From Pseudomonas koreensis (GTDB lineage Bacteria > Pseudomonadota > Gammaproteobacteria > Pseudomonadales > Pseudomonadaceae), in assembly GCF_012986595.1 (NCBI RefSeq), contig NZ_JAAQYM010000004.1:62001-126000 (forward strand): a stretch of DNA of 64,000 nt, written 5' to 3'. Below are positions 37,964 through 47,066 of this stretch, piece by piece (the first letter of the stretch is position 1; each line of letters starts with the position of its first letter). Position numbers and translations under genes: made by a program. The notes under the pieces are model-generated. The model ran no database searches, was not told where the DNA came from, and saw nothing but the letters and a program-made list of their open reading frames with translations.

Positions 37964-39405
37964 CAGTGAGCTCCAACGACAGCGATCTGGGCGGCGGCTT
38001 CGGCTTCAGCCGGGTTCGAGGCGCGCACGGTGCGCCAGACGTTGTAAGCCATCAACAGCATGCCGCTGGCGAAGAATGCACCGCCCAGGGCACGGACGAT
38101 GTAGCCCGGGTGGCTGGCCTGCAGCGCTTCGACGAACGAGTAGGTGAGGGTGCCGTCATCGTTGATTGCACGCCACATCAGGCCCTGGGTGATGCCGTTG
38201 ACCCACATCGAGGCGATGTACAGCACGGTACCGATGGTCGCGAGCCAGAAGTGCGCGTTGATCAGGCCGGTGCTGTGCATCTGCGCACGACCGAACAGTT
38301 TCGGGATCATGTGGTAGATCGCGCCGATCGAGATCATCGCCACCCAGCCCAATGCGCCGGCGTGTACGTGGCCGATGGTCCAGTCGGTGTAGTGCGAGAG
38401 CGAGTTGACGGTCTTGATCGCCATCATCGGACCTTCGAAGGTCGACATGCCGTAGAACGCCAGGGAGACCACGAGGAAGCGCAGGATCGGGTCGGTACGC
38501 AGCTTATGCCACGCTCCCGAGAGGGTCATCATGCCGTTGATCATGCCGCCCCAGCTCGGTGCCAGGAGGATGATCGACATCGCCATGCCCAGCGATTGCG
38601 CCCAGTCCGGCAGGGCGGTGTAGTGCAGGTGGTGCGGGCCGGCCCAGATGTACAGGGTGATCAGCGCCCAGAAGTGCACGATCGACAGGCGATAGGAGTA
38701 GATCGGACGTTCGGCCTGTTTCGGCACGAAGTAGTACATCATCCCGAGGAAGCCGGTGGTGAGGAAGAAGCCCACGGCGTTGTGGCCGTACCACCACTGG
38801 ATCATCGCGTCGGTCGCACCGGCATAGGCCGAGTAGGACTTGAAGAAGCTGACCGGCAAGGATGCGTGGTTGACGATGTGCAGCATCGCGGTCACGACGA
38901 TGAACGCGCCGTAGAACCAGTTACCGACGTAGATGTGCTTGGTCTTGCGCTTGGTGATGGTGCCGAAGAACACCAGCCCGTAGGAGATCCAGACAATGGC
39001 CAGCAGAATGGCGAGCGGCCATTCCAGTTCGGCGTATTCCTTGGTGGTGGTGTAACCCAGCGGCAAGGTGATGATTGCGCCGACGATGACGGCTTGCCAG
39101 CCCCAGAAGGTGAAGGCGGCGAGGCTGTCGGAGATCAGTCGCGTCTGGCAGGTTCGCTGCACGACATAGTAGGAAGTGGCAAACAGTGCACAACCACCGA
39201 AGGCGAAAATCACCAGGTTTGTGTGCAACGGGCGCAGGCGTCCAAAGCTCGTCCACGGCAGACCGAAGTTCAACTCCGGCCAGACCAGTTGCGAGGCAAT
39301 GAAGACACCGAGCCCCATGCCAAGGATCCCCCAGACCACCGTCATGATGGCGAACTGGCGGACTACCTTATAGTTATAAGCAGTCGGACTGATTGCTGTG
39401 CTCAT
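37963..39405 (-). CDS. ccoN: cbb3 oxidase catalytic subunit CcoN2
   Basis: 480 residues, 12 or more membrane segments. Heme-copper oxidase subunit I of the C family, which reduces oxygen with high affinity and pumps protons. Heme and CuB ligands are visible in [33 protein letters not shown] and [12 protein letters not shown]. The protein is nearly identical to CcoN1 through the core and differs mostly at the termini. It heads the second operon, which in P. aeruginosa and P. putida is the Anr-controlled copy, and an Anr-like box lies 85-98 bases upstream here. Confidence 0.97.
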   Translation of the reverse strand: MSTAISPTAYNYKVVRQFAIMTVVWGILGMGLGVFIASQLVWPELNFGLPWTSFGRLRPLHTNLVIFAFGGCALFATSYYVVQRTCQTRLISDSLAAFTFWGWQAVIVGAIITLPLGYTTTKEYAELEWPLAILLAIVWISYGLVFFGTITKRKTKHIYVGNWFYGAFIVVTAMLHIVNHASLPVSFFKSYSAYAGATDAMIQWWYGHNAVGFFLTTGFLGMMYYFVPKQAERPIYSYRLSIVHFWALITLYIWAGPHHLHYTALPDWAQSLGMAMSIILLAPSWGGMINGMMTLSGAWHKLRTDPILRFLVVSLAFYGMSTFEGPMMAIKTVNSLSHYTDWTIGHVHAGALGWVAMISIGAIYHMIPKLFGRAQMHSTGLINAHFWLATIGTVLYIASMWVNGITQGLMWRAINDDGTLTYSFVEALQASHPGYIVRALGGAFFASGMLLMAYNVWRTVRASNPAEAEAAAQIAVVGAH

Positions 39406-39489
39406 TCTAAGGTTCCACGGTTTAGGTGTTTTATTAGGATTAAAATCGGCCGCAAGTATGCAGAGAGCAGGGGGTCATTGCAACGCGCC

Positions 39490-39503
39490 ATGACCTGGGT
39501 CAA
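39490..39503 (-). promoter_or_regulatory. Anr-like box upstream of ccoN2
   Basis: Toward ccoN2 it reads TTGAC-CCAG-GTCAT, two TGAC/GTCA half-sites with FNR-type spacing (7 of 10 consensus positions), centred about 91 bases before the ATG. Confidence 0.5.
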
Positions 39504-39847
39504 TGCTTTCCAACGCTGATTCTGCGGCCTTTCCATACGCCGCGTAAGGACAAAATTGGCCTCGGACAAAATGTCGCAGCGGACGAAAAAAGCGAGGGGT
39601 TCAGGTCAGTTGTAACTGGGTATGTTCGAACGCAGTGATCGGGTGACGGACGGTCATTGGCGCGATAGCCGGTATCCACCGGGCTTTGCGCCCTGTCAGT
39701 CAGGCGATTTGTCGAACACATCGCTCAAGGTCGACCTGGAACCGGCACGGGCCAGTCCGCATCGAGCAAGCGTAGACCCGAATCGGGGGATTCGAAAGGA
39801 GAGGGTGCGAAGGGGTGCGACAATGCGTCGCAAAGGGGCTGGATGCT

Positions 39848-39869
39848 GCCGCACCGAGAACGGTGCGGC
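39848..39869 (-). terminator. Stem-loop after ccoP1
   Basis: Perfect 9-bp stem GCCGCACCG/CGGTGCGGC with an AGAA loop, 18 bases downstream of the ccoP1 stop. There is no T tract on the minus strand, so it is either a factor-dependent terminator or a 3' stabiliser. Confidence 0.4.
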
Positions 39870-39886
39870 AAAGGTGTAGGCAATGC

Positions 39887-40840
39887 TTACTGTTTATTGT
39901 CTTCAGTAATCAGTTTTTCTGTATTCAATCCGTGCGACAGGCTGTACACATAAGCGGCCAGCAATTGCACTTTATCGTTGCCCAGCAATTCGCTCTGCGC
40001 CGGCATGTGGCCTTGGCGGCCATGGCGGATGGTCTGTTCAAGCTGCGTCAGGCTGGTGCCATAGATAAATCCGGCCGGGTGCGTCAGATTCGGCGCACCC
40101 ATGGCTTCAGTGCCGTGGCCGGTTGCCCCATGACAGGCTACGCACGTGGTGCTGAACGCTTGCTGTCCGGCTTGCAGGTCCGCCTTGCTGTCGGCGGGCA
40201 GCGGCAGGCCGGCCAGTTCGTGACGCACATACGCCGCGACGTTCTTCACCCCGGCTTCACCGAGCACTTCGCCCCAGGCCGGCATCGCCGCCATCCGCCC
40301 ACCCATGATGGTGGTCTTGATGGTATTGGCGTCGCCGCCCCAGCGCCAGTCGCTGTCGGCCAGGTTAGGGAAACCGAACGCGCCCTTGGCGTCGGAGCCG
40401 TGGCACACCGAGCAGTTGGAGGCGAACAGTCGGCCACCCATTTTCAGTGCCTGCGGATCCTTCGCCACTTCTTCCACCGGCATGGCGGCGAACTTGGCGA
40501 AGATCGGCCCGAATTTGGCGTCAGCCTTGTTCATCTCCTTTTCCCACTCGTGGACGCCGGTCCAGCCGTCCTCGTAGCCGGGCAGGACACCTTTCCAGTT
40601 GCCCAGGCCCGGATACAGGATCAGATAGCCCACCGAGAACACCAGCGTGCCGGCGAACAACATGAACCACCATTGTGGCAACGGGTTGTCGTACTCCTCG
40701 ATGCCGTCGAAGCTGTGGCCCATGGTCTGGTCGACGCTGCCCTTGGTCTCGCCCCGACGCGTGCCGATCAGCAGCCAGGTCAGGCCGATCAGGCTGCCGA
40801 TGGTCAGTACGCAGATCCACGTACTCCAGAAGGTGGTCAT
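39887..40840 (-). CDS. ccoP: cbb3 oxidase diheme subunit CcoP1
   Basis: 317 residues. Same plan as CcoP2: membrane segments at the N-terminus, then heme c motifs CSVCH and CVACH. It lacks the segment of about 14 residues present after LLPGY in CcoP2 (here [19 protein letters not shown]). The region [46 protein letters not shown] is almost identical between the copies. It is the last gene of the first operon. Confidence 0.96.
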   Translation of the reverse strand: MTTFWSTWICVLTIGSLIGLTWLLIGTRRGETKGSVDQTMGHSFDGIEEYDNPLPQWWFMLFAGTLVFSVGYLILYPGLGNWKGVLPGYEDGWTGVHEWEKEMNKADAKFGPIFAKFAAMPVEEVAKDPQALKMGGRLFASNCSVCHGSDAKGAFGFPNLADSDWRWGGDANTIKTTIMGGRMAAMPAWGEVLGEAGVKNVAAYVRHELAGLPLPADSKADLQAGQQAFSTTCVACHGATGHGTEAMGAPNLTHPAGFIYGTSLTQLEQTIRHGRQGHMPAQSELLGNDKVQLLAAYVYSLSHGLNTEKLITEDNKQ

Positions 40841-41049
40841 GGCCGGGTACTCCTTGGTTCAGATGCTTGGGTAGTGTCGGGTTGCGGCTCGTCGGCAAAC
40901 GGCAGCAGGCGCGCTTCGGCGAATTCCGGCGTGCGCTTGCGGTTGAACACCCACAGGGTCAGGCCGATAAAAGCTACAAATACGACCACGGTGCCTAAGC
41001 CGCGAATCAGCCCCGCGCTCATTTCGCTTATTCCAAAGAAGATCGGCAT
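40837..41049 (-). CDS. ccoQ: cbb3 oxidase small subunit CcoQ1
   Basis: 70 residues from ATG 41049, which has AGAGG six bases upstream, inside the end of ccoO1. A second in-frame ATG at 41022 ([14 protein letters not shown]) aligns better with CcoQ2 but has a weak site, so the true start is uncertain. One membrane segment ([16 protein letters not shown]) and [20 protein letters not shown] identify CcoQ. Confidence 0.9.
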   Translation of the reverse strand: MPIFFGISEMSAGLIRGLGTVVVFVAFIGLTLWVFNRKRTPEFAEARLLPFADEPQPDTTQASEPRSTRP

Positions 41050-41052
41050 GGC

Positions 41053-41661
41053 TCACCTCTTGCTCTTGATCGCAGTGCCGAGCACTTGCAGGTAGGAGAC
41101 GAGCGCGTCCATTTCGGTCTTGCCCTTGAGGCTGGCGACCGCGCCGCTGATGTCGTCGTCGGTGTACGGCACGCCGAGGGTGCGCATGGTCTTGAGCTTG
41201 GTTTCGGTGTGGCTGCTGTCGACCGCTTGCGTCACCAGCCACGGGTAGGCCGGCATTTTCGATTCCGGCACGACGTTGCGCGGGTTGTACAAGTGCGCGC
41301 GGTGCCAGTCATCCGAGTAACGCGCGCCGACCCGGGCCAGGTCCGGACCGGTGCGCTTGGAGCCCCACAGGAACGGGTGATCCCACACGCTTTCACCGGC
41401 CACCGAGTAGTGCCCGTAACGTTCGGTTTCGGCGCGGAACGGCCGGATCATCTGCGAGTGGCAGCCGACGCAGCCCTCGCGGATGTAGATGTCGCGGCCT
41501 TCCAGTTGCAGCGCGGTGTAGGGCTTCATGCCTTCCACCGGTTTGTTGGTGACGTCCTGGAAGAACAGCGGGACGATCTGGGTCAGGCCACCGATGCTCA
41601 CGGCGAACACCATGAGCAGCATCAGCAGGCCGACGTTCTTTTCAATCGTTTCGTGTTTCAT
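41053..41661 (-). CDS. ccoO: cbb3 oxidase monoheme subunit CcoO1
   Basis: 202 residues from ATG 41661 ([13 protein letters not shown]) with GAGGAG upstream; an upstream ATG at 41694 has no support. The N-terminal anchor is followed by [39 protein letters not shown] and the methionine ligand in [12 protein letters not shown]. It is close in sequence to CcoO2 and is followed directly by ccoQ1. Confidence 0.96.
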   Translation of the reverse strand: MKHETIEKNVGLLMLLMVFAVSIGGLTQIVPLFFQDVTNKPVEGMKPYTALQLEGRDIYIREGCVGCHSQMIRPFRAETERYGHYSVAGESVWDHPFLWGSKRTGPDLARVGARYSDDWHRAHLYNPRNVVPESKMPAYPWLVTQAVDSSHTETKLKTMRTLGVPYTDDDISGAVASLKGKTEMDALVSYLQVLGTAIKSKR

Positions 41662-41671
41662 GGCGGACTCC

Positions 41672-43096
41672 TCAGGCCATCTGCGCGGCAGCAACGACGT
41701 CAGCAGGCTGCGAGGCCCGCACGGTGCGCCAGGTGTTGTAAGCCATCAGGAACATGCCGCTGAGGAAGATCGCCCCACCCACCAGCCGCACGACGAAGCC
41801 TGGGTGGCTGGCCACCAGGGTTTCGACGAAGGAGTAGGTCAGCGTGCCGTCCTCGTTCACCGCGCGCCACATCAGGCCTTGAGCGATGCCGTTGACCCAC
41901 ATCGAGGCGATGTACAGCACGGTGCCGATGGTCGCGAGCCAGAAGTGCGCGTTGATCAGGCCGACGCTGTGCATCTGCTCCTTGCCGAAGACTTTCGGGA
42001 TCATGTGGTACAGCGCGCCAATGGAAATCATCGCCACCCAACCGAGTGCGCCGGCGTGAACGTGGCCGATGGTCCAGTCGGTGTAGTGGGAGAGGGCGTT
42101 GACCGTTTTGATCGCCATCATCGGACCTTCGAAGGTCGACATGCCGTAGAACGCCAGCGAGACCACGAGGAAGCGCAGGATCGGGTCGCTGCGCAACTTA
42201 TGCCAGGCGCCCGAGAGGGTCATCATGCCGTTGATCATGCCGCCCCAGCTCGGTGCCAGCAGAATCAGCGACATCACCATGCCCAGCGACTGTGCCCAGT
42301 CCGGCAGCGCGGTGTAGTGCAGGTGGTGCGGACCGGCCCAGATGTACAGGGTGATCAGCGCCCAGAAGTGCACGATCGACAGGCGATACGAATACACCGG
42401 ACGTTCGGCCTGTTTCGGCACGAAGTAATACATCATCCCGAGGAAACCGGCGGTGAGGAAGAAGCCTACGGCGTTGTGGCCGTACCACCATTGCACCATC
42501 GCGTCGGTCGCACCGGCGTACACCGAGTAGGACTTGGTCAGGCTCACCGGCAACTCAAGATTGTTGACGATGTGCAGGATGGCCACGGTGATGATGAACG
42601 CGCCGAAAAACCAGTTGCCCACATAAATGTGCTTGGTCTTGCGCTGCATGATCGTGCCGAAGAACACGATGGCGTAGGCGACCCAGACGATGGTGATCAG
42701 GATGTCGATCGGCCATTCCAGCTCGGCGTATTCTTTGGAGCTGGTGTAACCCAGTGGCAGGCTGATCGCTGCCAGCAGGATCACCAGTTGCCAGCCCCAG
42801 AAGCAGAACGCGGCGATTTTCGGTGCAAACAATTGCGTCTGGCAGGTGCGTTGCACCGAGTAGAACGAACTGGCGAACAGCGCACAGCCACCGAACGCGA
42901 AGATCACCGCGTTGGTGTGCAGCGGGCGCAGACGGCCGAAACTGGTCCAGGGCAAATTGAAGTTGAGTTCAGGCCAGACCAATTGGGCCGCGAGAAAAAC
43001 CCCGAGGCCCATGCCGACGATGCCCCACACCACCGTCATAATGGCGAATTGGCGGACCACCTTGTAGTTGTAGGCGGTACTGATAGAAGTGTTCAT
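41672..43096 (-). CDS. ccoN: cbb3 oxidase catalytic subunit CcoN1
   Basis: 474 residues from ATG 43096. Same heme-copper core as CcoN2, with [27 protein letters not shown] and [12 protein letters not shown]. It heads the first cbb3 operon. In studied pseudomonads this copy is expressed at high oxygen as well, and I find no Anr box in the 86-base gap to the divergent hydrolase gene, which agrees. The ATG at 43096 is preferred to an upstream ATG at 43141 because the protein then matches CcoN2. Confidence 0.97.
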   Translation of the reverse strand: MNTSISTAYNYKVVRQFAIMTVVWGIVGMGLGVFLAAQLVWPELNFNLPWTSFGRLRPLHTNAVIFAFGGCALFASSFYSVQRTCQTQLFAPKIAAFCFWGWQLVILLAAISLPLGYTSSKEYAELEWPIDILITIVWVAYAIVFFGTIMQRKTKHIYVGNWFFGAFIITVAILHIVNNLELPVSLTKSYSVYAGATDAMVQWWYGHNAVGFFLTAGFLGMMYYFVPKQAERPVYSYRLSIVHFWALITLYIWAGPHHLHYTALPDWAQSLGMVMSLILLAPSWGGMINGMMTLSGAWHKLRSDPILRFLVVSLAFYGMSTFEGPMMAIKTVNALSHYTDWTIGHVHAGALGWVAMISIGALYHMIPKVFGKEQMHSVGLINAHFWLATIGTVLYIASMWVNGIAQGLMWRAVNEDGTLTYSFVETLVASHPGFVVRLVGGAIFLSGMFLMAYNTWRTVRASQPADVVAAAQMA

Positions 43097-43182
43097 GGTT
43101 CCCCATCCACGGTTCAGCCGAAGTGAGCGCCAACAGCGCATCCTTCGCCTGGAGTTATAGGCAGACTAAAAGCGAGGCAAGC

Positions 43183-43860
43183 ATGGACAAACAGCACAAG
43201 GCCAGTATTGACGGGGATCAATGGGCGCAGTGTGTGCGGGATCGTGGGTGGCTTTGGGATGCCGCATCGGGCGAGGCTTCGGCGACGTTGATCCTGGCGC
43301 ATGGGGCGGGGGCGCCGATGGATAGCGAGTGGATGAACGATATGGCTGGGCGCCTTGCTGCATTGGGCGTGAGCGTGTTGCGGTTTGAGTTTCCTTATAT
43401 GGCGCAGCGGCGTATCGACGGCAGCAAACGTCCGCCGAATCCGGCGCCGAAACTGCTTGAGTGCTGGCGCGAAGTGTTCGCTGAAGTGCGACGTCATGTC
43501 GCTGGGACTTTGGCCGTCGGTGGTAAGTCCATGGGCGGGCGGATGGCCAGTCTTTTGGCGGACGAGTTGGGGGCTGATGCGCTTGTCTGTCTCGGGTATC
43601 CGTTTTATGCGGTTGGGAAACCCGAGAAGCCGCGGGTTGAGCATTTGGCTGGGTTGAAGACGCGGACTTTGATTGTGCAGGGGGAGCGGGATGCGCTTGG
43701 CAATCGTGAAGCTGTTGAGGCTTACGATCTATCGCCGAGTATTGAGGTGTTTTGGTTGGCCTCTGGGGATCATGATTTGAAGCCGCTCAAGGTTTCCGGG
43801 TTTTCGCATGAGCAGCATTTGGCTAGCGCCGCGCAGAAGGTTGCTTCGTTTTTTCGATGA
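43183..43860 (+). CDS. Alpha/beta hydrolase, KANL3/Tex30 type
   Basis: 225 residues from ATG 43183 with GAGG upstream. Serine-hydrolase nucleophile elbow GGKSMGGR (S116) sits after strands containing LILAHGAGAPMDSEWM and RFEFPYMAQRR. LIVQGERDALGN supplies a likely acidic residue and LASGDHDLKPL a histidine. The family is conserved but has no assigned substrate. It is divergent from ccoN1 across 86 bases and may share control with it. Third-position GC is lower than in the neighbours. Confidence 0.8.
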   Translation: MDKQHKASIDGDQWAQCVRDRGWLWDAASGEASATLILAHGAGAPMDSEWMNDMAGRLAALGVSVLRFEFPYMAQRRIDGSKRPPNPAPKLLECWREVFAEVRRHVAGTLAVGGKSMGGRMASLLADELGADALVCLGYPFYAVGKPEKPRVEHLAGLKTRTLIVQGERDALGNREAVEAYDLSPSIEVFWLASGDHDLKPLKVSGFSHEQHLASAAQKVASFFR

Positions 43861-43889
43861 AATTTGGGTGTATATCCGTTGCTGCGGTC

Positions 43890-44160
43890 ACGGCGGCTTA
43901 GGGTTCCGCCCTGACGGCGGGTCACTTTTTCCAGACGCCGAAAAAGTAACCAAAAAGGCTTGCTCCTGCGTTCGGCCCGCTCGCTGGGGCTCGGGGTCCC
44001 TTCGCTGCGGGATCAATCCGGGGGCAGCGCCTACGGTTTGCTTCGCTGCACCTCCTCCCGCTGTGTTTGGCTGCGCCAAACGGTCGCTGCGCTCCCACCC
44101 CCGGATAAATCCCTCCACTCAGCCTTCCGACGTCGCCCGTGGATCAAGATCAAAAGCGGC
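43890..44160. repeat. Structured dispersed repeat
   Basis: About 270 bases with nested hairpins: ACTTTTTC/GAAAAAGT (43924-43947), GGGATCAATCCGGGGG (44009-44024) facing CCCCCGGATAAATCCC (44098-44113), and GTTTGGC-TGC-GCCAAAC near 44064-44080. From memory this type of sequence recurs between genes in fluorescent Pseudomonas genomes; I cannot verify copy number here. Open frames crossing it are unlikely to be genes. Confidence 0.6.
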
Positions 44161-44224
44161 AGCCGAGCTAGCGCTCATCCTGTTGAGTGGTGAAAAGCGC
44201 AAGCGGTGCGCGTTCTGCCCGATT

Positions 44225-44340
44225 GTGGGGGGCTGGCTTGCCAGCGATGGCGGCCTGACAGCCGACCAATTTCCAACTGAATGCACCCGATCCAATTGTG
44301 GGAGCCAGCCTGCTGGCGATGGCGGCCTGACAGCCAACCA
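44225..44340. repeat. Tandem direct REP repeats
   Basis: Two direct copies of TGTGGG..GCTGGCTTGCCAGCGATGGCGG with CCTGACAGCC, at 44225-44267 and 44297-44338, about 72 bases apart. Unlike the other pairs, these face the same way. Confidence 0.7.
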
Positions 44341-44699
44341 ATCCCCAACTGAATCCATCATAACTTCAAAACAACAGAGCAAACCGCGCACATAAACGTA
44401 ACTCGTGTGCGCACGTTTAAAGTACACGAACCGTTGCGCCATAACGGCTATAACGCCTTGCCCCTTTACCTACGCGTACGCCAGAATCCGCCGGCTTACA
44501 CGGCTATGTAGCGGGCTGTAGACCCCATCCCCCACGAGCCACCGAAAGTTACAACATCAAGGCCCCGCCCCATTTACCAGGTCGACCCTACGCTGACGAT
44601 GAAACCCTGCTCGTCGAGGCCGGTGAATCGCCGATAACTGAATAAGGAAGGAAGCTCCCTCCTTATTCGCGATTAGACCCTACCGGGTGTCCGCCCGCT
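44341..44699. other. Non-coding gap with a long hairpin
   Basis: No convincing gene in about 360 bases. A hairpin GAATAAGGAAGGA facing TCCCTCCTTATTC lies near 44639-44667, 33 bases past the stop of the minus-strand orphan gene. It may end that gene's transcript, although no T tract follows. Confidence 0.45.
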
Positions 44700-45167
44700 T
44701 TAGGAAGGTGTCAGCCTCGTCATGGTGAAAGTCCCCTTGGGGTTCAACCGATAGCCATGACTCTTGAACACTGCTTCGAAACTACCTTCGACAGTGCCAG
44801 AAATTGAGTCGTATTTCTTGATATTGAGCCATGCTGAGTCGGCGTTCACGGACTGCAGTCCATCGAATCCTTCCGGCGCGGGGATCCAGTGACTATGGGT
44901 GAATGTCAACCCATCGCTGAGCTTATGGATGCCTGGGAAATGCTCGTCGTCGATGTAGGGCAAACTCATAGCGAATGCAAAATAGTTCTTATCCTCGAAG
45001 TTTCCTGTCCGGCCGCTGATGACCCAGATCGGCTTACTGTCAAATTCACGTCGATAGAAAAGTGCGAATTGGGCTTTTATCGCTTTGTCTTCGCCGAATC
45101 TCCATTCAAAAATGTCATTGGTGGTAACGGCATGTTTGGCGAGAAAAACAGTTTGAGTGGTCATCAT
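44700..45167 (-). CDS. Orphan gene, unknown function
   Basis: 155 residues (MMTTQTVFLAKHAVTTNDIFEWRFGED; a second start lies three bases in). AGACAGG lies before the ATG. It is soluble, rich in aromatic residues (Phe, Tyr, Trp), with no signal peptide, cysteine or membrane segment. LSDGLTFTHSHWIPAPEGF and SISGTVEGSFEAVFKSHGYRLNPKGTFTM suggest a beta-rich fold. Base composition is nearer 50% GC than its neighbours, so recent acquisition is possible. A 16-bp perfect palindrome lies about 90 bases upstream. I do not recognise the family. Confidence 0.65.
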   Translation of the reverse strand: MMTTQTVFLAKHAVTTNDIFEWRFGEDKAIKAQFALFYRREFDSKPIWVISGRTGNFEDKNYFAFAMSLPYIDDEHFPGIHKLSDGLTFTHSHWIPAPEGFDGLQSVNADSAWLNIKKYDSISGTVEGSFEAVFKSHGYRLNPKGTFTMTRLTPS

Positions 45168-45255
45168 TAAACCTGTCTTTGCAAGTTAGAGGAGGTATTC
45201 CAACCGACAGCATTCACGGTTTCTCTAGATGACCCTTCGAGCGATCGGGCGTCAA

Positions 45256-45271
45256 CTGTCAGATCTGACAG
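45256..45271. promoter_or_regulatory. Perfect 16-bp palindrome upstream of the orphan gene
   Basis: CTGTCAGATCTGACAG is perfectly symmetric. It lies 86-104 bases upstream of the orphan gene start and next to a terminator of the neighbouring gene. Likely a protein-binding site; the protein is unknown. Confidence 0.5.
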
Positions 45272-45284
45272 GTGTGCAGGCAAT

Positions 45285-45319
45285 AAAAAACCCGAAAGCT
45301 TTCGCTGTCCGGGTTTTTT
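45285..45319. terminator. Terminator after aer
   Basis: AAAAAACCCG, internal hairpin AAAGCTTTCGC, then CGGGTTTTTT. Downstream of aer (minus strand) and usable in both directions. Confidence 0.85.
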
Positions 45320-45335
45320 GCGGGGAATGATCGGC

Positions 45336-45397
45336 AAGATCAAAAGAGCAGCCTGCGGTAGCGCCACAGTGGCATGTGCAGGCTGCGATCTTTTGCT
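45336..45397. repeat. REP pair after aer
   Basis: AAGATCAAAAGAGCAGCCTG faces GCAGGCTGCGATCTTTTGCT, a compact copy of the GCTGCGATCTTTTGAT family, between the aer stop and the terminator. Confidence 0.75.
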
Positions 45398-45398
45398 T

Positions 45399-46964
45399 TT
45401 AGCGGTTAAACCGCTCCACCAACGAGTACTGCGTATTCGCCGTCTTCGTCAGCTCTTCACTCAGCAACGCCGAGTTATGCGCCTGTTCCGACGTCTGATC
45501 CGCCAGTTCCGAAATATTGCTGATGTTGCGGCTGATCTCTTCAGCCACCGCACTTTGCTCTTCGGTCGCCGCAGCGATCTGGGTGGTCATGTCGGTGATG
45601 TTGGCCACCGCTTCACTGATCCCGACCAGCGCCTGATCCGCTTCCAGTACCCGCGCCACACCTTCTTCAGCCTGGCGATGCCCGGCTTCCATGGTTTGTA
45701 CGGCGCTGGAGGCAGTCTGCTGCAGCTTGGCGATCAAGGCATGGATCTGCCCGGTAGATTCGCTGGTGCGTTGCGCCAGTTGGCGCACTTCGTCGGCGAC
45801 CACGGCAAAGCCACGGCCCATCTCGCCGGCACGTGCAGCTTCGATGGCGGCGTTGAGGGCGAGCAGGTTGGTCTGGTCGGCGATGCCTTTGATCACGTCG
45901 ACCACGCCGCCGATTTCGTCGCTGTCCTTGGCCAGTTGCGTCACGGTCAGGCCGGTTTCGCCAACCACTACCGACAGACGCTGGATGGCTTCGCGGGTTT
46001 CCCCGGCGATGTCGCGACCGCGACCGGTCAGGCGATTAGCTTCCTGTGTGGCGTCAGCGGTGCGTTGCACGTGGCTGGCGACTTCTTGGGTAGTGGCGGC
46101 CATCTGGTTGACGGCGGTGGCGACCTGTTCGGTTTCCACGCGCTGACGCTCCAGGCCGGTCGAGCTGCTGTGCGCCAGCGAGTCGGACTGTTTGGCCTGA
46201 TCGGTCAGGTGCTCGGCGGTGTCCTGCAGACGGGTCAGGCAGGTTTTCAGGCGGGCTTCCTGGCTGAGGATCGACATTTCCAGACGCGCTTGCGCGCCAC
46301 GGCTGTCGGTGTACATCTGCGCGATCAGCGGGTCGGAGGTGGTCTGTTCGGCCAGGCGCAGCAGGCGCTTGAGCCCGCGTTGCTGCCATTGCAGGCCCAT
46401 CAGGCCCAGCGGCACCGACAGACCGGCCGCGAGGGCAAAGCCCCAGTGCGAGTTCAGCGTTGCGCCGATCACGAAGCTCAGTTGGCTGACCAGAATGAAC
46501 GGCAGCCAGTCTTGCAGCACCGGCAGCCATTTGTCGCTGGAAGGGATCGCCGACTTGCCTTGGTTGATGCGTTGGTAGAGCGCTTCGGCACGGCGGATCT
46601 GTTCGGCGGTGGGTTTGATCCGCACCGACTCGTAACCGACCACCTGATTGCCTTCAAACACCGGTGTCACATAGGCGTTCACCCAGTAGTGGTCACCGGA
46701 TTTGCAGCGATTCTTGACAATGCCCATCCATGGCAAGCCTTGTTTCAGTGTGCCCCACATGTGCGAAAACACCGCCGCCGGGACGTCAGGGTGACGGACC
46801 AGGTTGTGCGGCGCACGGATCAGCTCTTCACGCGAAAACCCGCTGATTTCGACGAAAGCGTCGTTGCAGTAGGTGATCACGCCCTTGGCGTCGGTTGTGG
46901 AAATCAACCGCTGCTGAGCCGGGAAAGTCCGTTCGCGTTGTGTAATGGGCTGGTTGTTACGCAT
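45399..46964 (-). CDS. aer: Aerotaxis receptor, PAS plus methyl-accepting domain
   Basis: 521 residues. An N-terminal PAS domain (about 15-110) has [27 protein letters not shown] and [19 protein letters not shown], the FAD-binding type of Aer. A hydrophobic hairpin (about 150-190) anchors it, followed by a HAMP-like linker and the signalling tip [45 protein letters not shown]. Aer senses redox state and oxygen through FAD and drives CheA. Proximity to the cbb3 operons and anr matches other pseudomonads, where aer is tied to oxygen regulation. Confidence 0.93.
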   Translation of the reverse strand: MRNNQPITQRERTFPAQQRLISTTDAKGVITYCNDAFVEISGFSREELIRAPHNLVRHPDVPAAVFSHMWGTLKQGLPWMGIVKNRCKSGDHYWVNAYVTPVFEGNQVVGYESVRIKPTAEQIRRAEALYQRINQGKSAIPSSDKWLPVLQDWLPFILVSQLSFVIGATLNSHWGFALAAGLSVPLGLMGLQWQQRGLKRLLRLAEQTTSDPLIAQMYTDSRGAQARLEMSILSQEARLKTCLTRLQDTAEHLTDQAKQSDSLAHSSSTGLERQRVETEQVATAVNQMAATTQEVASHVQRTADATQEANRLTGRGRDIAGETREAIQRLSVVVGETGLTVTQLAKDSDEIGGVVDVIKGIADQTNLLALNAAIEAARAGEMGRGFAVVADEVRQLAQRTSESTGQIHALIAKLQQTASSAVQTMEAGHRQAEEGVARVLEADQALVGISEAVANITDMTTQIAAATEEQSAVAEEISRNISNISELADQTSEQAHNSALLSEELTKTANTQYSLVERFNR

Positions 46965-47066
46965 GGTTTTTCAATCCGCAAGGCTTTGAAAGGTTGTCGG
47001 CGTTGTCAGGAAATTATTGAAGTTTTTTTTCAGATATAAGTACGGCGTCGCAAAACCGCTCTTGCT

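Larger units (their letters stand above)
39406..39886. other. Gap between ccoP1 and ccoN2
   Basis: 480 bases without a convincing gene. It holds the Anr-like box at 39490-39503 for ccoN2, and a perfect 9-bp hairpin GCCGCACCG-AGAA-CGGTGCGGC at 39848-39869 just past the ccoP1 stop. The hairpin could stabilise or end the first operon transcript. Confidence 0.6.

Noticed and set aside
39500..39721. Small minus-strand frame between ccoP1 and ccoN2
   Set aside because: No ribosome site and no conserved-looking sequence; the region is better read as regulatory.
43097..43182. Anr box before ccoN1
   Set aside because: No TTGAT-N4-ATCAA-like sequence on either strand within this gap.
43808..44395. 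195-codon frame across the structured repeat
   Set aside because: It spans the end of a real gene and a dispersed repeat with REP sequence, and has no ribosome site.
44341..44699. Remnant of an Rhs or other toxin gene
   Set aside because: I translated parts of the stretch and saw no YD-repeat or Rhs core motif, and several stop codons.
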